NCBI GenBank assembly: GCA_036971475.1
Contig: JBAIZL010000005.1
Span: forward strand, 64,828,655 to 64,892,654
Origin: Prosapia bicincta
Lineage: Eukaryota > Arthropoda > Insecta > Hemiptera > Cercopidae
Length of the DNA stretch: 64,000 nucleotides
Direction of reading: 5' to 3'
The notes beneath the pieces are model-generated. The model saw nothing but the letters and a program-made list of their open reading frames with translations, ran no database searches and was not told the DNA's origin. A program made the translations under genes and the position numbers. This document shows positions 36,601 through 48,943 of the stretch, in pieces (within the stretch, counting starts at the first letter, position 1; each line of letters starts with the position of its first letter).

Positions 36601-37675
36601 TTACAAACATGTCGCTTATGAGTTTATGTGGAAAAGATTATGTATGACTGTATTGAGAAAGTAAAACTCTCCTGGTCTGAGAGGTGAGGACGACACATTA
36701 CACACATTTCCGGGATGCAATCCTTAAAGAAGGTTCTCTAACAGGGAAATGTGGAGGTTTCAAGAGACCTCTAAAAATCTAACAACGTAGCACTGAAATA
36801 TTTTCTTTAACGTCGGATCACATATAGTTCAATCAGTTGTTCCCTCATACAAGTATTCAATTAGATTCCATTATTAAATTATAACCTTGCGTGATTACGA
36901 AACAGAAATAAATAAAAAGGGTTAAATTTTTCATTAACCTGCTCCTAACGGGTTTGAGAACGCTTGCTCTAGTCTAGTGTGTTTTTGTGTTGTAAGAATA
37001 AATATATATTTTATTCATTTGGACGGATACAATTTATTTACGCTCAGTTTGTTATATTTTATACGATTTATAATGTATACAAGTTGTTACTAATTTTGAA
37101 AAAAATCTGAAATTCCGCGAGTAAGGTGTGATTTTAAGCACCCTTATGTCTGTTGAGCGGCGAGACCCATGACCTTGACAAGGTTGACCCAGTTCAAGGA
37201 AAGGGAGTGTGTGAGTCATTCGTCGGAATGTAGACACCCCCCTGCTCTTGCGCACTGTAACTACCTCAACCTGCCTTTCTCGCCCGTTTATTTGGAATTT
37301 TCGCTCAGGAATTCCACGAAATTTGGTCGGTCAATAAAGTCAAATCGATTCCATTCTCCCAAATACGTGAGGGATTTATGAACGTCTTTACTCCCCTTTT
37401 TAAAGAATAACGTGTTTCACTATGACGAGAAAACTGTAGTAAAATATTTTATAATGAATAAAATAAATGACCGATTCTTGATTGTTTTCATTCGTTACTA
37501 TTTGTATACAATTTCGTTACTATCATCGTCTAGTCTCACAAACAAACAAGACTTTGACAGTAAGTATGTATACAACAAATGTACAAAGTATACTTATGAA
37601 GTAGTGGGCGTGGCACTGCCTCTTCAGGAGCTAGTAATTTAATAAGAAATATATATTTTTAATTGTTAAATAAAT
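33667..37675. other. Long stretch without a supported gene
   Basis: Mostly AT-rich. The segment 35700-35790 belongs to the repeat also seen at 23.64-23.80 kb. The 64-codon frame at 35205-35399 and the opposing ORFs at 37052-37381 have no recognisable domain. No microsatellite or inverted repeat of note. Confidence 0.4.
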
Positions 37676-38204
37676 GCGGTTGACCTGCAAGTCAAGTATA
37701 ACTATTTATTTATTCAGACAACGTTGAATAACTCCTAGGTTGTCGTCTTCAGGCCTACAATACATAAGTACAATTACCTACAGTAATAACAATAGATTAC
37801 AAATAAACACGCTACAATGAAATTTCTTATAATTATAAAACATTACATAGGCTAAACCACTAAAAAAGGTAATGTAAAATTTTTTTTTAAATATTATTGT
37901 AACAATTACAAGCTATTAGATATTTAATTGTAACAAAAACATGAAAACCCCATCCACTACTACTGTTACAATCACTTACATATCAAGAGTAAATTGCATT
38001 TATAGTTTTAAAATACCCAAATTAAATCTAATTAACATTGCAAAACAACCTGACCAATTTCAAATAATTAACCTAATCAAGACTAAGTATTTTAAGTGTT
38101 TTAATAACTTGTGTATATACGTATGCCAATGTTTTAAAGACAACGTACCCATTGTTGAAACGTTGCCTGTATAAATAGTTGTACCTGACTCGCAAATCAA
38201 ACGA
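37676..38204. mobile_element. Decayed foldback element with hammerhead-like ends
   Basis: The left end (TTGACCTGCAAGTCAAGTAT, then AACTATTTAT) and the inverted right end (GAGTCAGGTACAACTATTTA) correspond. Next to each lies a decayed hammerhead-like motif. On the minus strand at 37718-37752 there is CUGAAGA, an extra C, and a GACAAC/GUUAUU stem with damaged GAA. On the plus strand near 38138-38170 GAAACGUUGCCUGU is kept but the core is lost. Combining the two copies suggests an ancestral GGC/GCC-type stem I. Confidence 0.55.
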
Positions 38205-38239
38205 TTTTATTTAACTATAATCTCTGCGAGTGTAAACAT

Positions 38240-38425
38240 AATTGGTTTTAAACCAAATAAAAGACACACACAAGACTCACAAATTAATCATTTATGACTC
38301 ATACGCGTTTCAATAACAAAGTCATCATCATCAGTGAGTGTTGCTATTACAAACTATAACTTACAACTCTTAGTTGTGTATGTCTTTTGTTTTAACATAA
38401 CCTCACAAGCTAAGCTCAAAGAATA
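38240..38425 (-). mobile_element. Single end of a PLE-like/foldback element
   Basis: Contains an apparently intact hammerhead motif (38297-38339) and the word CTCACAAGCTAAGCTCAAA. That word also occurs at 33878-33897 and, diverged, at 5193-5207, linking it loosely to the 4.9-kb foldback family. No inverted partner is nearby. Confidence 0.5.
38297..38339 (-). ncRNA. Hammerhead ribozyme candidate, best stem I
   Basis: On the minus strand, ACUCA (38339-38335) pairs perfectly with UGAGU (38301-38297). Between them are CUGAUGA, one extra U, stem II GAUGAC/GUUAUU closed by UUU, GAA, palindromic ACGCGU and A at the cleavage position. All three helices and the core are present. Confidence 0.68.
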
Positions 38426-39040
38426 TTTGTATGATTGGTTTTATATATTTTTAAATTCTATCACTGTTTACGGATAGGCTGTAGAATAGCATTATTCATA
38501 TTTATAATTACTAGATGTTTTAAATGAAAGTAATCCTCAGTTGAAAAATTTAATTTGACAACATTTTTTCTTAATCGTTTGAACTTAAGAAATTAACGAC
38601 TTGCTGCGCTTACAGCTTAAGTATATTTATGAAAAACCAACGGAGCAATGTTTTCGGTTGCACTAAGCGATAGGGTTTCAAGTTTCATTCACGTCCCACT
38701 TTTGCAGATTGGCTATGACGACGGACACTACAATGAAGACTAAAAACGTTGACGAAATGTAGTGCAGATATATTTGGAAGGGATTTCATTCCATTCCTAA
38801 ATTGTCTTCTAATAATTCATTAATGGTGTACCAAGGGCAAAATCTACTGAATGGGATTAAAAATGTATAGTATTTTTTGTAACAAAAACTGTTTTAGGGC
38901 TAAACTGAAAAACCGGGAAACAGACGGTGAGCCAGTGGTATATCACCCTCTGTCAAGAAGCATGGACCGGACCTGCGCAAGCCTCAACCACCTTGTCGGG
39001 TTTGGAGGGGATGTGGTGGAGGGGTTTGCGAGTTAGGTTA
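38426..39040. other. Unannotated stretch
   Basis: The GC-richer part 38915-39030 (GTCAAGAAGCATGGACC, then TTGTCGGGTTTGG) may be the 3' end of a retroposon running into ATAAATAAATAA, but I found no second copy in the window. Confidence 0.35.
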
Positions 39041-39230
39041 GGATAAATAAATAACAATAACCCTTGCTACAAATATTTAAACACCCTTGATGTACATTTC
39101 GCCAACACAGTTAGCATCATCAAAAGGTTACAAACATTGAGAATATTTGATGATGCTAACTGTGTTGGCGAAATGTACATCAAGGGGGTTTAAATATTTG
39201 TAGCAAGGGTTATTGTTATTTATTTATCAT
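39041..39230. mobile_element. 190-bp foldback element, ~82-bp arms
   Basis: The left arm 39041-39122 and right arm 39148-39229 are nearly perfect reverse complements (CTTGCTACAAATATTTAAAC, then GTACATTTCGCCAACACAG). Hammerhead-like sequence lies at the inner edge of each arm. No coding capacity. Confidence 0.85.
39085..39127 (-). ncRNA. Hammerhead-like motif with C3-to-U change
   Basis: On the minus strand: stem I CCUU/AAGG, core UUGAUGA (C3 replaced by U), extra U, stem II GCUAAC/GUUGGC with a UGU loop, GAA, palindromic AUGUACAU as stem III, and C. The C3 change would normally impair cleavage. The copy in the right arm has lost stem I. Confidence 0.45.
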
Positions 39231-42200
39231 AATTACGCTACTGTGCTCTGTATAATATTTCCAGTTAGGTTAAGTTAAATGGGATTTGATTTTTTATCCT
39301 ATCAGGATAATTGGTGAATCTTGTAATAGACTTGGGTCATCCCAAGATGACTTTCTTCCATAGTTTTATAAATATTAATTCAATTAGGCCTACACTTTTA
39401 CAACATGGAATAAAAAGGTTTCACTACTCTTTGAGCCACCGTGACATTGCGTAGTAGATGAGGCAAAGTAGTAGTTCAAAGGCCGACCCGTTGAACCAGT
39501 TAGAAGGGTGAGTTGGTTTTCCAAGAACCTCTTAAACTCTACAACTCTAAAACCCTAGTAGGTCTATGCGCTGGAGTGGAATGACTCCTCCGTCTCTTTA
39601 TTTCACTCCCTCCTTTCTCCGAAAGTGAGGGGGAGGGAGGGGCTGACTAGCACTCAGTCCACAGGTCGAGAAACTATACCTGGATACCATCATCAAACCA
39701 AGGGTGTGTGTGACTGGCTCACAGTCCTGCACCTGAAAAACCGCCAGTTATAGCCCATCGAGGTATATACAATACAGAAAGTAACATAACCTCATTTAAG
39801 TTTTTACTGTTTCAATTTTTATCAGATATTTATTGTATTATCTATGTATTATTTAATACACAAAGGGCATTACACTCTTACGATAACATACGTAACATAA
39901 GCTTACTGTTGAATTTGCTTAATTAAAAAAAATTCATTAGTAGGCCTATACTTTTATCAAAAACGAAATAATTTTGACTTGCAAGTAAATATAATTTGGT
40001 ACATATCATATATATATATATATACACACTTAGGTTACATACAGTTTGTAACACAGGGAATAACCAAACCTGCAAGTATTATAAAAACTGTTGTTTGGAA
40101 ATATACAATATAAATTGATTAGTCAAAACATTTGAAATTGTTTTAAATATAACCTCAAATAACATCCATATGAAGAATAAAATATCTTTTAGCATTAAGC
40201 TAGTGCTAAGATTGGTTATCGGATATCTTGAGGACAATTTGTTCAACTTCGATCGTCTTGCGACCATACTGTCATCAGAAAAAGTTAGGGATGTTCGATA
40301 TTTCTGTACCGGTGACTGTCACTGATGTTCGTTTGTCACTGGTCGTACCCAGGGGCCGGATCCGCAAACTGAGGACTTGGTCCTAGGTGAGCATAAACTC
40401 ATTATGTTGGACTTTGAGAGCTTGGAACCCATCAGTAAGTACATTGAAGACTAAAGAGCACATACATGATGGAGATATGAACAGAAAGTTCTGTATCATA
40501 GGTCTTAGCAAAATATCACCCCAGCTACTTTTAGAATATTTTGCAATCAAAACATTCAGTTTATAAACTAGGACAACTTTTCCCCTTCTTTTTTCCTTGG
40601 TTGAAAGGACAAAAGTAAATTCCGTTTAATTTTAATGTTACGATTTGACCATCATCTTCGAATTTTTATTAGACCTATAAGGTATTTGGTGTCAAAGCTT
40701 TTTGTTGTGGAAACAGCTCAAAAGTATAAAGAAAAATTTCTTAAAGCTACTACTTGAATACACAAAGTACGTAGAAAATAATAAATGTTTTAAAACAGAC
40801 ATTAAATTTTAATAAAATTTGAGAGTTTCATGAGTAAAATGGTAATTGTTAAGGGAACGCATATTTTTTTAGTGGGCCAATGTTTAAAACTGTGTAACTG
40901 TGGTAAATGTAGGCCTTACTCTTTTTGGGTAAGCGAAAAATAAGTACGGAGGTAAGCTAATAGGCTACTCAAATAAAGATTTACAAGTGTACTACAACAT
41001 AGCCTGTAAAATAATACAGGGGTCTTTTCCAGTAGGTTACAGAGTACTAAATTATTACTATGATTTGATTCATTTCAATTATGATTTGTTCCGAGCACCT
41101 TCGAAGTTTATAACTAACTTAAAAATATGCAAGTAAAGATAGGCTTCATAACTAATATTTAAAAAGGTATGTACTATTTAAACAAGGTTTAAGCATACAG
41201 AATCCGCTCTAAGACTAAATTATACACATTCTTCTAACAAACTCATCGGAAAAGGTTTTATGAAAGATTATAATAACCTTTTTTCATAGTAAGAAATTAC
41301 CTAGCAAATTCAGTTGTTTACAAACAATAACTAACATTTAATTCAATTGTTACAGGAAATAAAAATAGTAGGCCTACATTACTGCAATTAGTTTTAATTC
41401 AAATTACTATTTTAATCAACTAGTGCTGCCACCAAACGTGTAGTTTGGAACTAACACGCTTTGCTGTAATAAATCTGCAATGTTTAGCCTCATTAAATAA
41501 CTGTCACTTCGAATAAATTAGAAAACTAAAATATCTCTTAGATACTTTATGCACTGTATTAGTGAACTTATATTAGGAAATGGTTCTTCCACTGTATGGA
41601 CGGAAATGACCCATTTAATTGGATACTAACGGCCTCAGAAATGAATTCTGTGAAAGTCATTAGACTGGTTTTCAAGTTTCATTTGAATCAAGGAAAACGT
41701 AAAACTTTATAAATCTATTGTTTTTATGTTATGAAAACATTTTAAAAATAAAAAGTAATTTTTCATATAACCAAGGCCAATTGAATTATATGTTTCATCT
41801 ATTTTCTTTTACATAAATTATCAGATATATTATTTATTCCAAACAAAATTTGAAGTAACTCAGAATAACAGTTTTTAACACATGAAATTACTTTGTAACG
41901 AAAATTTATAAAATTATCGTAATTTTTGTAATCTTTAATAAATGTACCAGAATATCAGTGAGTTGCTCATAAATTAAATATTAATAAAAATATTTATTAT
42001 AAAATATAGTCTACTATATAGGCTATTCGGATTTTCGTATATATCGTTGATATTTGTAATATCACATAATGAGGAAAATATCTTTTGGAAATGATATTTA
42101 AAATTTTAAAATCCGTTAAACTCTTGCCGTTTTGTTTTCCTTAATTAAGTTTATCTTGACCAGGTCAAGAAACCGTATAGAGCTTCCAAACACAATGACT

Positions 42201-43330
42201 CATCGAGTTAGGGGGCGTTGCTAGATCTGGAAAACGCGTTCCCGGAGCCAGTTTATGCAGACGCGACTGTATTTGTAACTATGTATTAGTAGTATGTGTG
42301 TGTGTGTGTGTGTGTAAGCTTCATGAGATAGATATATTATTATCAACTTATTAGATATTACTAATTATAAAGAATACTACTATCAGTTAAATAATTTATG
42401 AATATAGACAATACAAATTTTAGAACTTATTACTATTTGTAAATATTGAAAATTACACGATCACTATAACGGAGAATTGTGTATAATCTCATATTTTCAT
42501 TTTTTTAAATGATTCTTTATTATAACCAACTTTAAAACAGTATTTAAATTCACTCTAATTACATGAGTGATAATATCAGTTAATTAGAGAAGAGGTAGTG
42601 TGAAGGGATTTTGTGGTTAATTATTTTTTTGTAATAGAATTTGTAAAATAATATTAGGTATTTTTCATCCCAAATGGTTTCATACTAGCTACAGTTTCAG
42701 TTCATTATAAATTTGTATTTGTTTATAATAACACTGGGATATTTTATTCAGATTTTGATTTTATAAATATAAGTATTGCGAACATTTTGAAATTTGCTTA
42801 TTGATAAACTGGGTAAAATATAACAATTTTGTAAAAATGAGTATATTCAGGATGTTTTAAAAAGTCTAATGAGATTTTTTTAGTTTCTTATCATTTACTC
42901 TTGTGAAAAAAAATTGTTGTAAGATAAAATTGTTGTACTTACTGAAATAAGTAAAGCAAACATTATACTTATAGACGCAGGTGCTTCTTTTGTTTTAAAT
43001 TTTTGAAATTTCGTTTACATTATATTTTGAATAATACTGAACACTAAAAGGCAATTTTAATTTACCATTTAACAAATATTTTGTCTTCAAGTGAAATAAT
43101 AAATTAATTTTATCATAAGAAGGAAAATAATATCAACAAATATTATATATTCACAACTAAGTAAACATTTTTAATTCTGAAATTAATCACAAATTGTTTT
43201 TGAAAACGCGCCATAAAATTCTTTTTATTCTGTAAGACCAATGCGCATGTTTTGTGCTTTGCGCTGTAGAAGTTGGCTGAACTAGGCCCCCACTACAAGT
43301 TCGAGGAAAACTTGATGTCGTCATCACCAG
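39231..43330. other. Mostly single-copy-looking DNA upstream of Jun
   Basis: AT-rich with no long frame. A weak hammerhead-like sequence lies on the minus strand near 40230-40278 (CUGAUGA, six extra bases, GGUCG/CGAUC stem, GAA). A short (TG)n tract is at 42297-42315. A GC-richer patch at 42160-42270 could be a distal regulatory element, but nothing specific is visible. Confidence 0.4.
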
Positions 43331-43445
43331 CCAATAGGAATGCTTCAAAATGACGTAGCGTACGTAAATAGCATTTCTGAGTCATGAGATAAAAGCCAGT
43401 TTGTAGGCGCTTTGAAACACTTGGTTGTAGTCAGTTCAGTAGTGA
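43331..43445 (+). promoter_or_regulatory. Jun proximal promoter with AP-1 site
   Basis: In order: CCAAT at 43331-43335, a CRE/ATF-like TGACGTA at 43351-43357, a consensus AP-1 site TGAGTCA at 43378-43384, a TATA-like GATAAAAG at 43388-43395, and initiator-like TCAGTT/TCAGTA at 43431-43441. Vertebrate c-jun promoters also combine CCAAT, ATF/CRE-like and AP-1-like elements and are autoregulated by Jun. The same logic is inferred here. The TATA-to-initiator spacing is slightly long, so the exact start site is uncertain. Confidence 0.6.
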
Positions 43446-43553
43446 AGTTGTTCTGTTCGTGTTGAATTGAATTTTGTGACAAAAAGCACGGCGCCTGTCC
43501 GTTATTGATCGGTAGTGAGTCGGACGGTTAATTCTTGTTGTGTTGTGCTAGTA

Positions 43554-43577
43554 ATGTGCGTGGGGTTGCCATATTAA
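43554..43577 (+). CDS. Upstream ORF in the Jun leader (7 codons)
   Basis: The only ATG between the predicted start of transcription and the Jun start opens a short frame (MCVGLPY, then TAA) that ends 29 bases before ATG 43607. Such upstream frames commonly damp translation of the main ORF. Its use is inferred, not shown. Confidence 0.4.
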   Translation: MCVGLPY

Positions 43578-43606
43578 CTGTGTGCTCTTGGATATCAGTT
43601 TTCTAC

Positions 43607-44449
43607 ATGGTACGTAACACAGCCGCTCCTAGAATGGAGACTACTTTTTATGAAGAACAATCTTTTCACCAGATATTGTGTCGTGGTGATTCTGTTAATA
43701 AATTAAAGAGAACTTTGACTTTAGATTTAAACAATAGTAATATGAACCCCGTTAAAAAACCAAAGTTTCTTTCCGCTATTACTGCAGCTCCAGTTTTATC
43801 TTCGCCCGATATAAAAAAGTGTAATCTCGGTTCTCCAGAGATAGAAAATTTAATACAAAACGGTGGAGTTTTAAACACACCAACGCCTTCACAAATTTTG
43901 TTCCCAAATAATGTTACACGCGAGCAAGAAGACTTTACCAAAGGATTTCAAGATGCTTTATTCGAGCTTCATCATAGCGACTCCAGCCAAGGAGGTATCA
44001 ATCAAGTAGAGTTACCGAGGTGTAGCAGCAGTAGCAGTTCTTCTGGAGCAACGTATATGACTCTTGATTCGCAATTTCCACCTGTCTCCCTTTCATCAAA
44101 CTATGGTCTAGTCATGTCGCCTTCAAGTTCAACAATCATGGTGAAAGACGAACCTCAGACGGTGCCAAGTTTAGGTTCAACGCCTCCATTATCTCCAATC
44201 AACATGGAAAGTCAAGAAAGAATCAAACTTGAAAGAAAACGTCAAAGAAATAGGGTAGCGGCATCAAAGTGTCGAAGACGGAAGTTAGAAAGGATCGCAC
44301 GTTTAGAAGATAAGGTAAAATTGTTAAAGGGTGAAAACACAGAATTAAGTGGGGTTGTGAATAAACTTAAGGAACAGGTATGTAGGTTGAAAGAACAGGT
44401 GATGGATCATGTGCATAGTGGTTGCCAGATGATGGCAACTCGGTTTTAA
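43607..44449 (+). CDS. Jra: Jun/Jra bZIP transcription factor (AP-1 subunit)
   Basis: A 280-residue protein in one exon. Jun dimerises with Fos or itself and binds TGAGTCA sites in the nucleus downstream of JNK. Seen here: METTFYEEQ at residue 10 (as in human METTFYDD); JNK target sites S66-P (LSSPD) and S76-P ([10 protein letters not shown]) and T91-P/T93-P (NTPTPSQ); the [20 protein letters not shown] block; MVKDEP, a SUMO-type site at K180; and STPPLSP at 191-197, matching the C-terminal phosphorylation cluster. The basic region has N215-R-V-A-A-S-K-C-R223, and zipper leucines are 233, 240, 247, 254 and 261, then H268. The C-terminus stops earlier than in vertebrates. I chose ATG 43607, the first in frame. 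ATG 43634 (AGAATGG, better context) is possible. c-Jun and fly Jra are also intronless in the coding part. Confidence 0.97.
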   Translation: MVRNTAAPRMETTFYEEQSFHQILCRGDSVNKLKRTLTLDLNNSNMNPVKKPKFLSAITAAPVLSSPDIKKCNLGSPEIENLIQNGGVLNTPTPSQILFPNNVTREQEDFTKGFQDALFELHHSDSSQGGINQVELPRCSSSSSSSGATYMTLDSQFPPVSLSSNYGLVMSPSSSTIMVKDEPQTVPSLGSTPPLSPINMESQERIKLERKRQRNRVAASKCRRRKLERIARLEDKVKLLKGENTELSGVVNKLKEQVCRLKEQVMDHVHSGCQMMATRF

Positions 44450-45503
44450 CAGACTGTACTAGCCTAGCCTCGATTCGAGGTGCCAAGTGCCACTTGCTCA
44501 ACTGTATCTACCGTCCATTTTATTCATTTGTTTTTTTCTATTGGCATTTTTATTCAAATTGTTTAAAAAATTACATTAAAATTTAACATTATTTGTTTTA
44601 AGCAATAATTTATAATTTCTCTTCCAATTGTGCCACTTTACAATAACATTGTGGGCTCCCTGTGAGAGACTACAATCTAGAGAAATGCATAGAAACAGTT
44701 GTGCAATAAAATTTATTAGTGTTTGATACCAAGGACAAACATGAACCGTCTTTCATAGAATATTGAAATGAAGTAAAACAGTGCAGTATTTTTTCGTGCA
44801 AAATGTAATGTTATTAAACTCATGAGACAAATTTAAAATCGCTCTTTTGGTAAGTAGCCTAATGTATTATAAGGCTATAAACATTAGTCATGATTAGACA
44901 TAGCCTAGGTTAGTTTTAATGTATGTGTGCTTTTGTAAAACATTTCTCTAGTCATAAACCTATAAGTTATGGGTTGCAACTATAAACCATAGACAGAGCG
45001 TTAAATACTTAAGCTTTGTATGATTATTTATTTAAATTATTTTAACAATCAGTTGTACAATCAATATTACTAAAACTCAAGTTATTATCTTCTTATTTTA
45101 AAAATAAATTAACCTTCAAAATAATGGAATGCAACAGACCTAACCATTGTGATTATAAACTTAATTTCTCTCTATTTATAAAACTGAATTTGCTTTTTTC
45201 AATAACACACTTTTTAAATTCTGGTAATAATATGTTAAGCTGATTTTGTTACTGATACTGATCAAGTGCCTAAAGATAAATGTCTCAACTCATTCAAGTT
45301 TTTATTTGTTCGGGTCACAAAAAAATGAGTAGGCCTAACATTTTGCTTGCCTTGCAGTAATCATTACAAAGCTATTTGTTCTTACATTAAAAGGTGTTTA
45401 ATTTTTGTTACCATTATATTTTATAAGTTTGATTAAATCTATTTCTATATTGGAATCAGTATAATTTATTCAAATTTTAAATATGTGAAGAAATTTATAA
45501 ACT

Positions 45504-45562
<59 letters not shown>

Positions 45563-48080
45563 AGTTTAAAAAAATGCTACCGAAATGTTTTAGCAGTCTA
45601 TTTAGTTATGTTTTAAAATTCTGCAACTAGTATTAAAACCTTTGTCAATGTTTACTGTGCTATGAAACTGTTTATCTATACTTTATTGTGTTTTGAAGTT
45701 TTCCAAACACATTTTTGGTTTAGGCCTAAGTTTAAAGATAAAATATGACTGATTTAGTCACTTAAACACTTTATGGTAATGAGACAATCATGGTTGTCTG
45801 AATTTAACTATTTCTATTCAACTTCAATAAATTAGAATTACTTCAATTGGAATGTATGACCAAATGTTACAAAGTTTGACTATTTAAAGTAAGAGAAGTA
45901 AGCAGCAATGGTTGATATATATTTTGTTTTTTTTGACAATTTTTGTAGTGAAAAGAGAATGAATTGTAGTACTTGAATAAAAACGTTATTTTTATGCATA
46001 GGCCTATACTAAACAGGTTATTGAACAGGTTTTAGTAAACATTTTCCCACATTCCCAAAAATTTGTAAAAGATTTATTGAAAGATAGATTAACTGATATT
46101 ACTTTGTTACCGTGTATTATTATTATTGACTCTCATTTAGCTCTTGTTGCCATCTCTAAAATAAGTTTACAAAAATAATTTAAATAAGTTGCTACTTTTA
46201 CTTTAAGCTTTATTGAAATAAAACTAAATTGTGATATTTGTATATATTTTAAAAAGAAATATCGTCTTAATTTTATAAAGTTTTAGATACATTTTGGTTA
46301 CACTATATGGTATAAGGCGTAAAGTTTAAAGGTTATGGAAATATTGCCTTTAAAAATCTTAATATGTTTAGCATGTCTTCAACATGTAAGTTGGAAATGT
46401 CTCGAACATAATTTCAATTGCTTTTATTGTTATTTTAATAAACTCAATAATATAAAATTTGCATTAATTTGGACTTTTTGTAGATTCGAAACTGCAACAG
46501 TTTTTTAAAGTAAATCATGCAAAATCACAATTTATATTGATTTCATATAATTTAAGTAAAGTAACGATTCTGTTAAACTGTTAATTTGAAATTATTAGGT
46601 ATTTTATTTCAGAGCTTTGATATTTATGAGAGTCGCAGAGATTTTATTTATAGATTAAGATATTAAATTATATATTTATAGAGAATATAATAAAATACCA
46701 TATTACTCCTACTCTTTTTATATCAAAATAATAAAATATAACTTACTATTAAGAGATGTAGGCTTATTTATTTTGCATTGTTTTTCTATAGTAATTTTTA
46801 CAATAGTATATTATTACAATGGTGTCTCTTGAAATATGTGCCTTTTACATTTTGGATCTGCTGTATATTTTATACATTGCATATAGTGTGTTTTTTACAA
46901 TATTTTTAGATATCTAAGTTGGTCCCATTTCTATTTTTATATGTTAACCTTTCAAAGTAAAGGTTTTAGAGTAAGAGATATTGTCTCAAGTTGTGTTAAC
47001 ACAAATCATGTGATCATTGTGTATAAAAGTATTTTTATGCAAAGTTTTTAAAAAGATTCTAAAATAAAAAGTAAATATTACCATTATGAAATTGTATTAT
47101 TTATTTTATACCTTGTTGTAAGATGATCTTGATACAATATCATTTTACAAGATTTTTCATTTACTGACAAAAATTAAACTATTATGTTGAATGAAGTTAA
47201 ATCAGCGAATATTACTTTCTCTGCTCAAATTGATCTTGATCATTATCCACAGTTTTACTGTAAAATAAAATTTATTTCCAAGTTGCCCTTTTTTTTCTAC
47301 ACTAGTCCTAATACAACAATGTAACAGTCTTTAATATGAATATGGTAGTTTTGAGTTATCACTTCTGAAAGGAATATATCTTTTAACAATAATTTTCAAT
47401 TAAACGTTTTTTATAAACTGTATGGGGACTTTTTGTATTACAAAATAAATTAACGTCTTGGTTTTCAACTGATTTCAGTTTTTAAATAATTTTCCATCTA
47501 GGTTGAAAACCAAACATAAATCTTTTATATTGTGGAAATTATAAAATAAACAAATTTCAAAAACATAATTGTATGCAGTTTGATAATGATACAAAGGCTG
47601 TATGTGAAGTTAGTTGCATACACTAGAAATTTTTGTTGATGTCTGCCGAACTTGTTATTTGTATTAGAAAAAAAAACGTTTAAAGGTAGGTATAACCCTA
47701 AAGGTTTATATAATTCCCTAATCCTAGTTCCAGTGCAGTTTGAACTGTTTTTCTTTAATAACTGATTTAAAATCAAAATATTTAATTAGTTTAATATAAT
47801 TTTAATTATACAATGTATTATGCTTATTGGGTTAGTTATTATTTGCATCCTTTTGTTGTATTAATTTCACAAAATTTTTATAATTTAAATATTTTACTAT
47901 AACTCCCGACTTTGAAAATTTAAATTATAAAAAATGTTATAATGCAATAGCAGACTTTTGTTTTTTTGTCTCAGTAAATTTTTAATATTTTCTTTATTGT
48001 TTGTGCAAGTCTTTCATAGATTGTAAAATATTGTAGGCTATGTACCCTACATTTCATTTCTCTTTCCTTGTTTTCTTTAG
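44450..48080 (+). other. AU-rich Jun 3' UTR and downstream sequence
   Basis: No open frame. Many ATTTA pentamers occur, including TTATTTATTT near 45025, the kind of AU-rich element that destabilises immediate-early mRNAs. Possible poly(A) signals AATAAA occur near 44706 and again further down (for example ~47063 and ~47265), so the UTR end cannot be fixed. A (TA)n tract lies at 45509-45559. Confidence 0.5.
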
Positions 48081-48200
48081 AATTAAAACTCTTAGAGTAG
48101 TAGCTTTTAAAGAAATAGGAAAGCATGGGGTGAAATTAACTGCATTATCCAAAGCAATAGTTACAAATAAACTAAATAGAATTATTAAATTGATGAAATG
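48081..48200 (+). CDS. Candidate internal coding exon, 120 bp
   Basis: Preceded by a pyrimidine-rich acceptor (CCTTGTTTTCTTTAG) and followed by a consensus donor (ATG then GTGAGTAAAG). One frame is open throughout, encoding about 39 residues with LRVVAFKEIGKHGVKL and NKLNRIIKLM; the other two frames contain stops. The length is a multiple of three. No family is recognised. It enters with the last base of a codon and leaves two bases, so direct splicing to 52074 would make TGA. Another exon or a different partner would be needed. It could be chance. Confidence 0.3.
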
Positions 48201-48943
48201 GTGAGTAAAGTTTTAATTATAAAGATTCTTATTTTGTATACCTATGATATGAAGGTTATATTTGACGTAATTGATATGAATATGTATTAGTGTTGAAAGC
48301 ATTGTCCTTGATTTTAATTGTATGAAGACTTAAAAGTTCTTTAATATACTTGGGATGTAAAATTTCTTTGTCTTTGCAACTTCATTGATATAAATAATCT
48401 GCAACATAATTTCAATATAAAAATTAAATTATAAAATACATTTACTTTTGGATAGTTTAAGCCCTACAAATGCAAGCAAAATATAAAGAATTTAAAAGAA
48501 AAAAACCAATGTAGTTACAAGAAACGTATAGAATTAAAATTAGTTATTTTGTATAGATTACAACAATATTAAGCAATATGCATAATTACTCTTTCCAAAA
48601 ATATTTATAATATGTTTATAAGGAAGAAACTTGTAAAGCCCATTGCCAATTTTATTATTCTTCCATGGCACTTTACCCAGTACAAGTTTTCTAAGATTTT
48701 TGCAAAAAAACTGTTAAAAACTAAAAATAAATTGTGTAAAAACTCCTTTTGTGTAAATACATACATTTTCTATGTGTATTTTCTAATAAAAAGACAATAT
48801 ATTTCTAACAAATATTCATTTACATATTTTTATTTGACCTAACTAAAGCACTTTTTTACTGTAGCAAATCTAGATAATGATCACAAATTAGTTGGTGGAT
48901 CTTTAACATTTGTTGATTCCATCTTCGCGTGAGCTACTAGTAA
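48201..48943. other. AT-rich stretch after the candidate exon
   Basis: The 76-codon frame at 48612-48842 is AT-rich low-complexity translation without motifs. No gene supported. Confidence 0.4.

Noticed and set aside
40230..40278. Hammerhead-like motif on the minus strand
   Set aside because: Six unpaired bases separate the core from stem II and stem III is absent. Kept only as a note in the regional entry.
43535..43606. Upstream extension of Jun from a TTG codon at 43535
   Set aside because: Eukaryotic initiation would use ATG. The first in-frame ATG is 43607, and similarity to known Jun proteins begins near METTFY.
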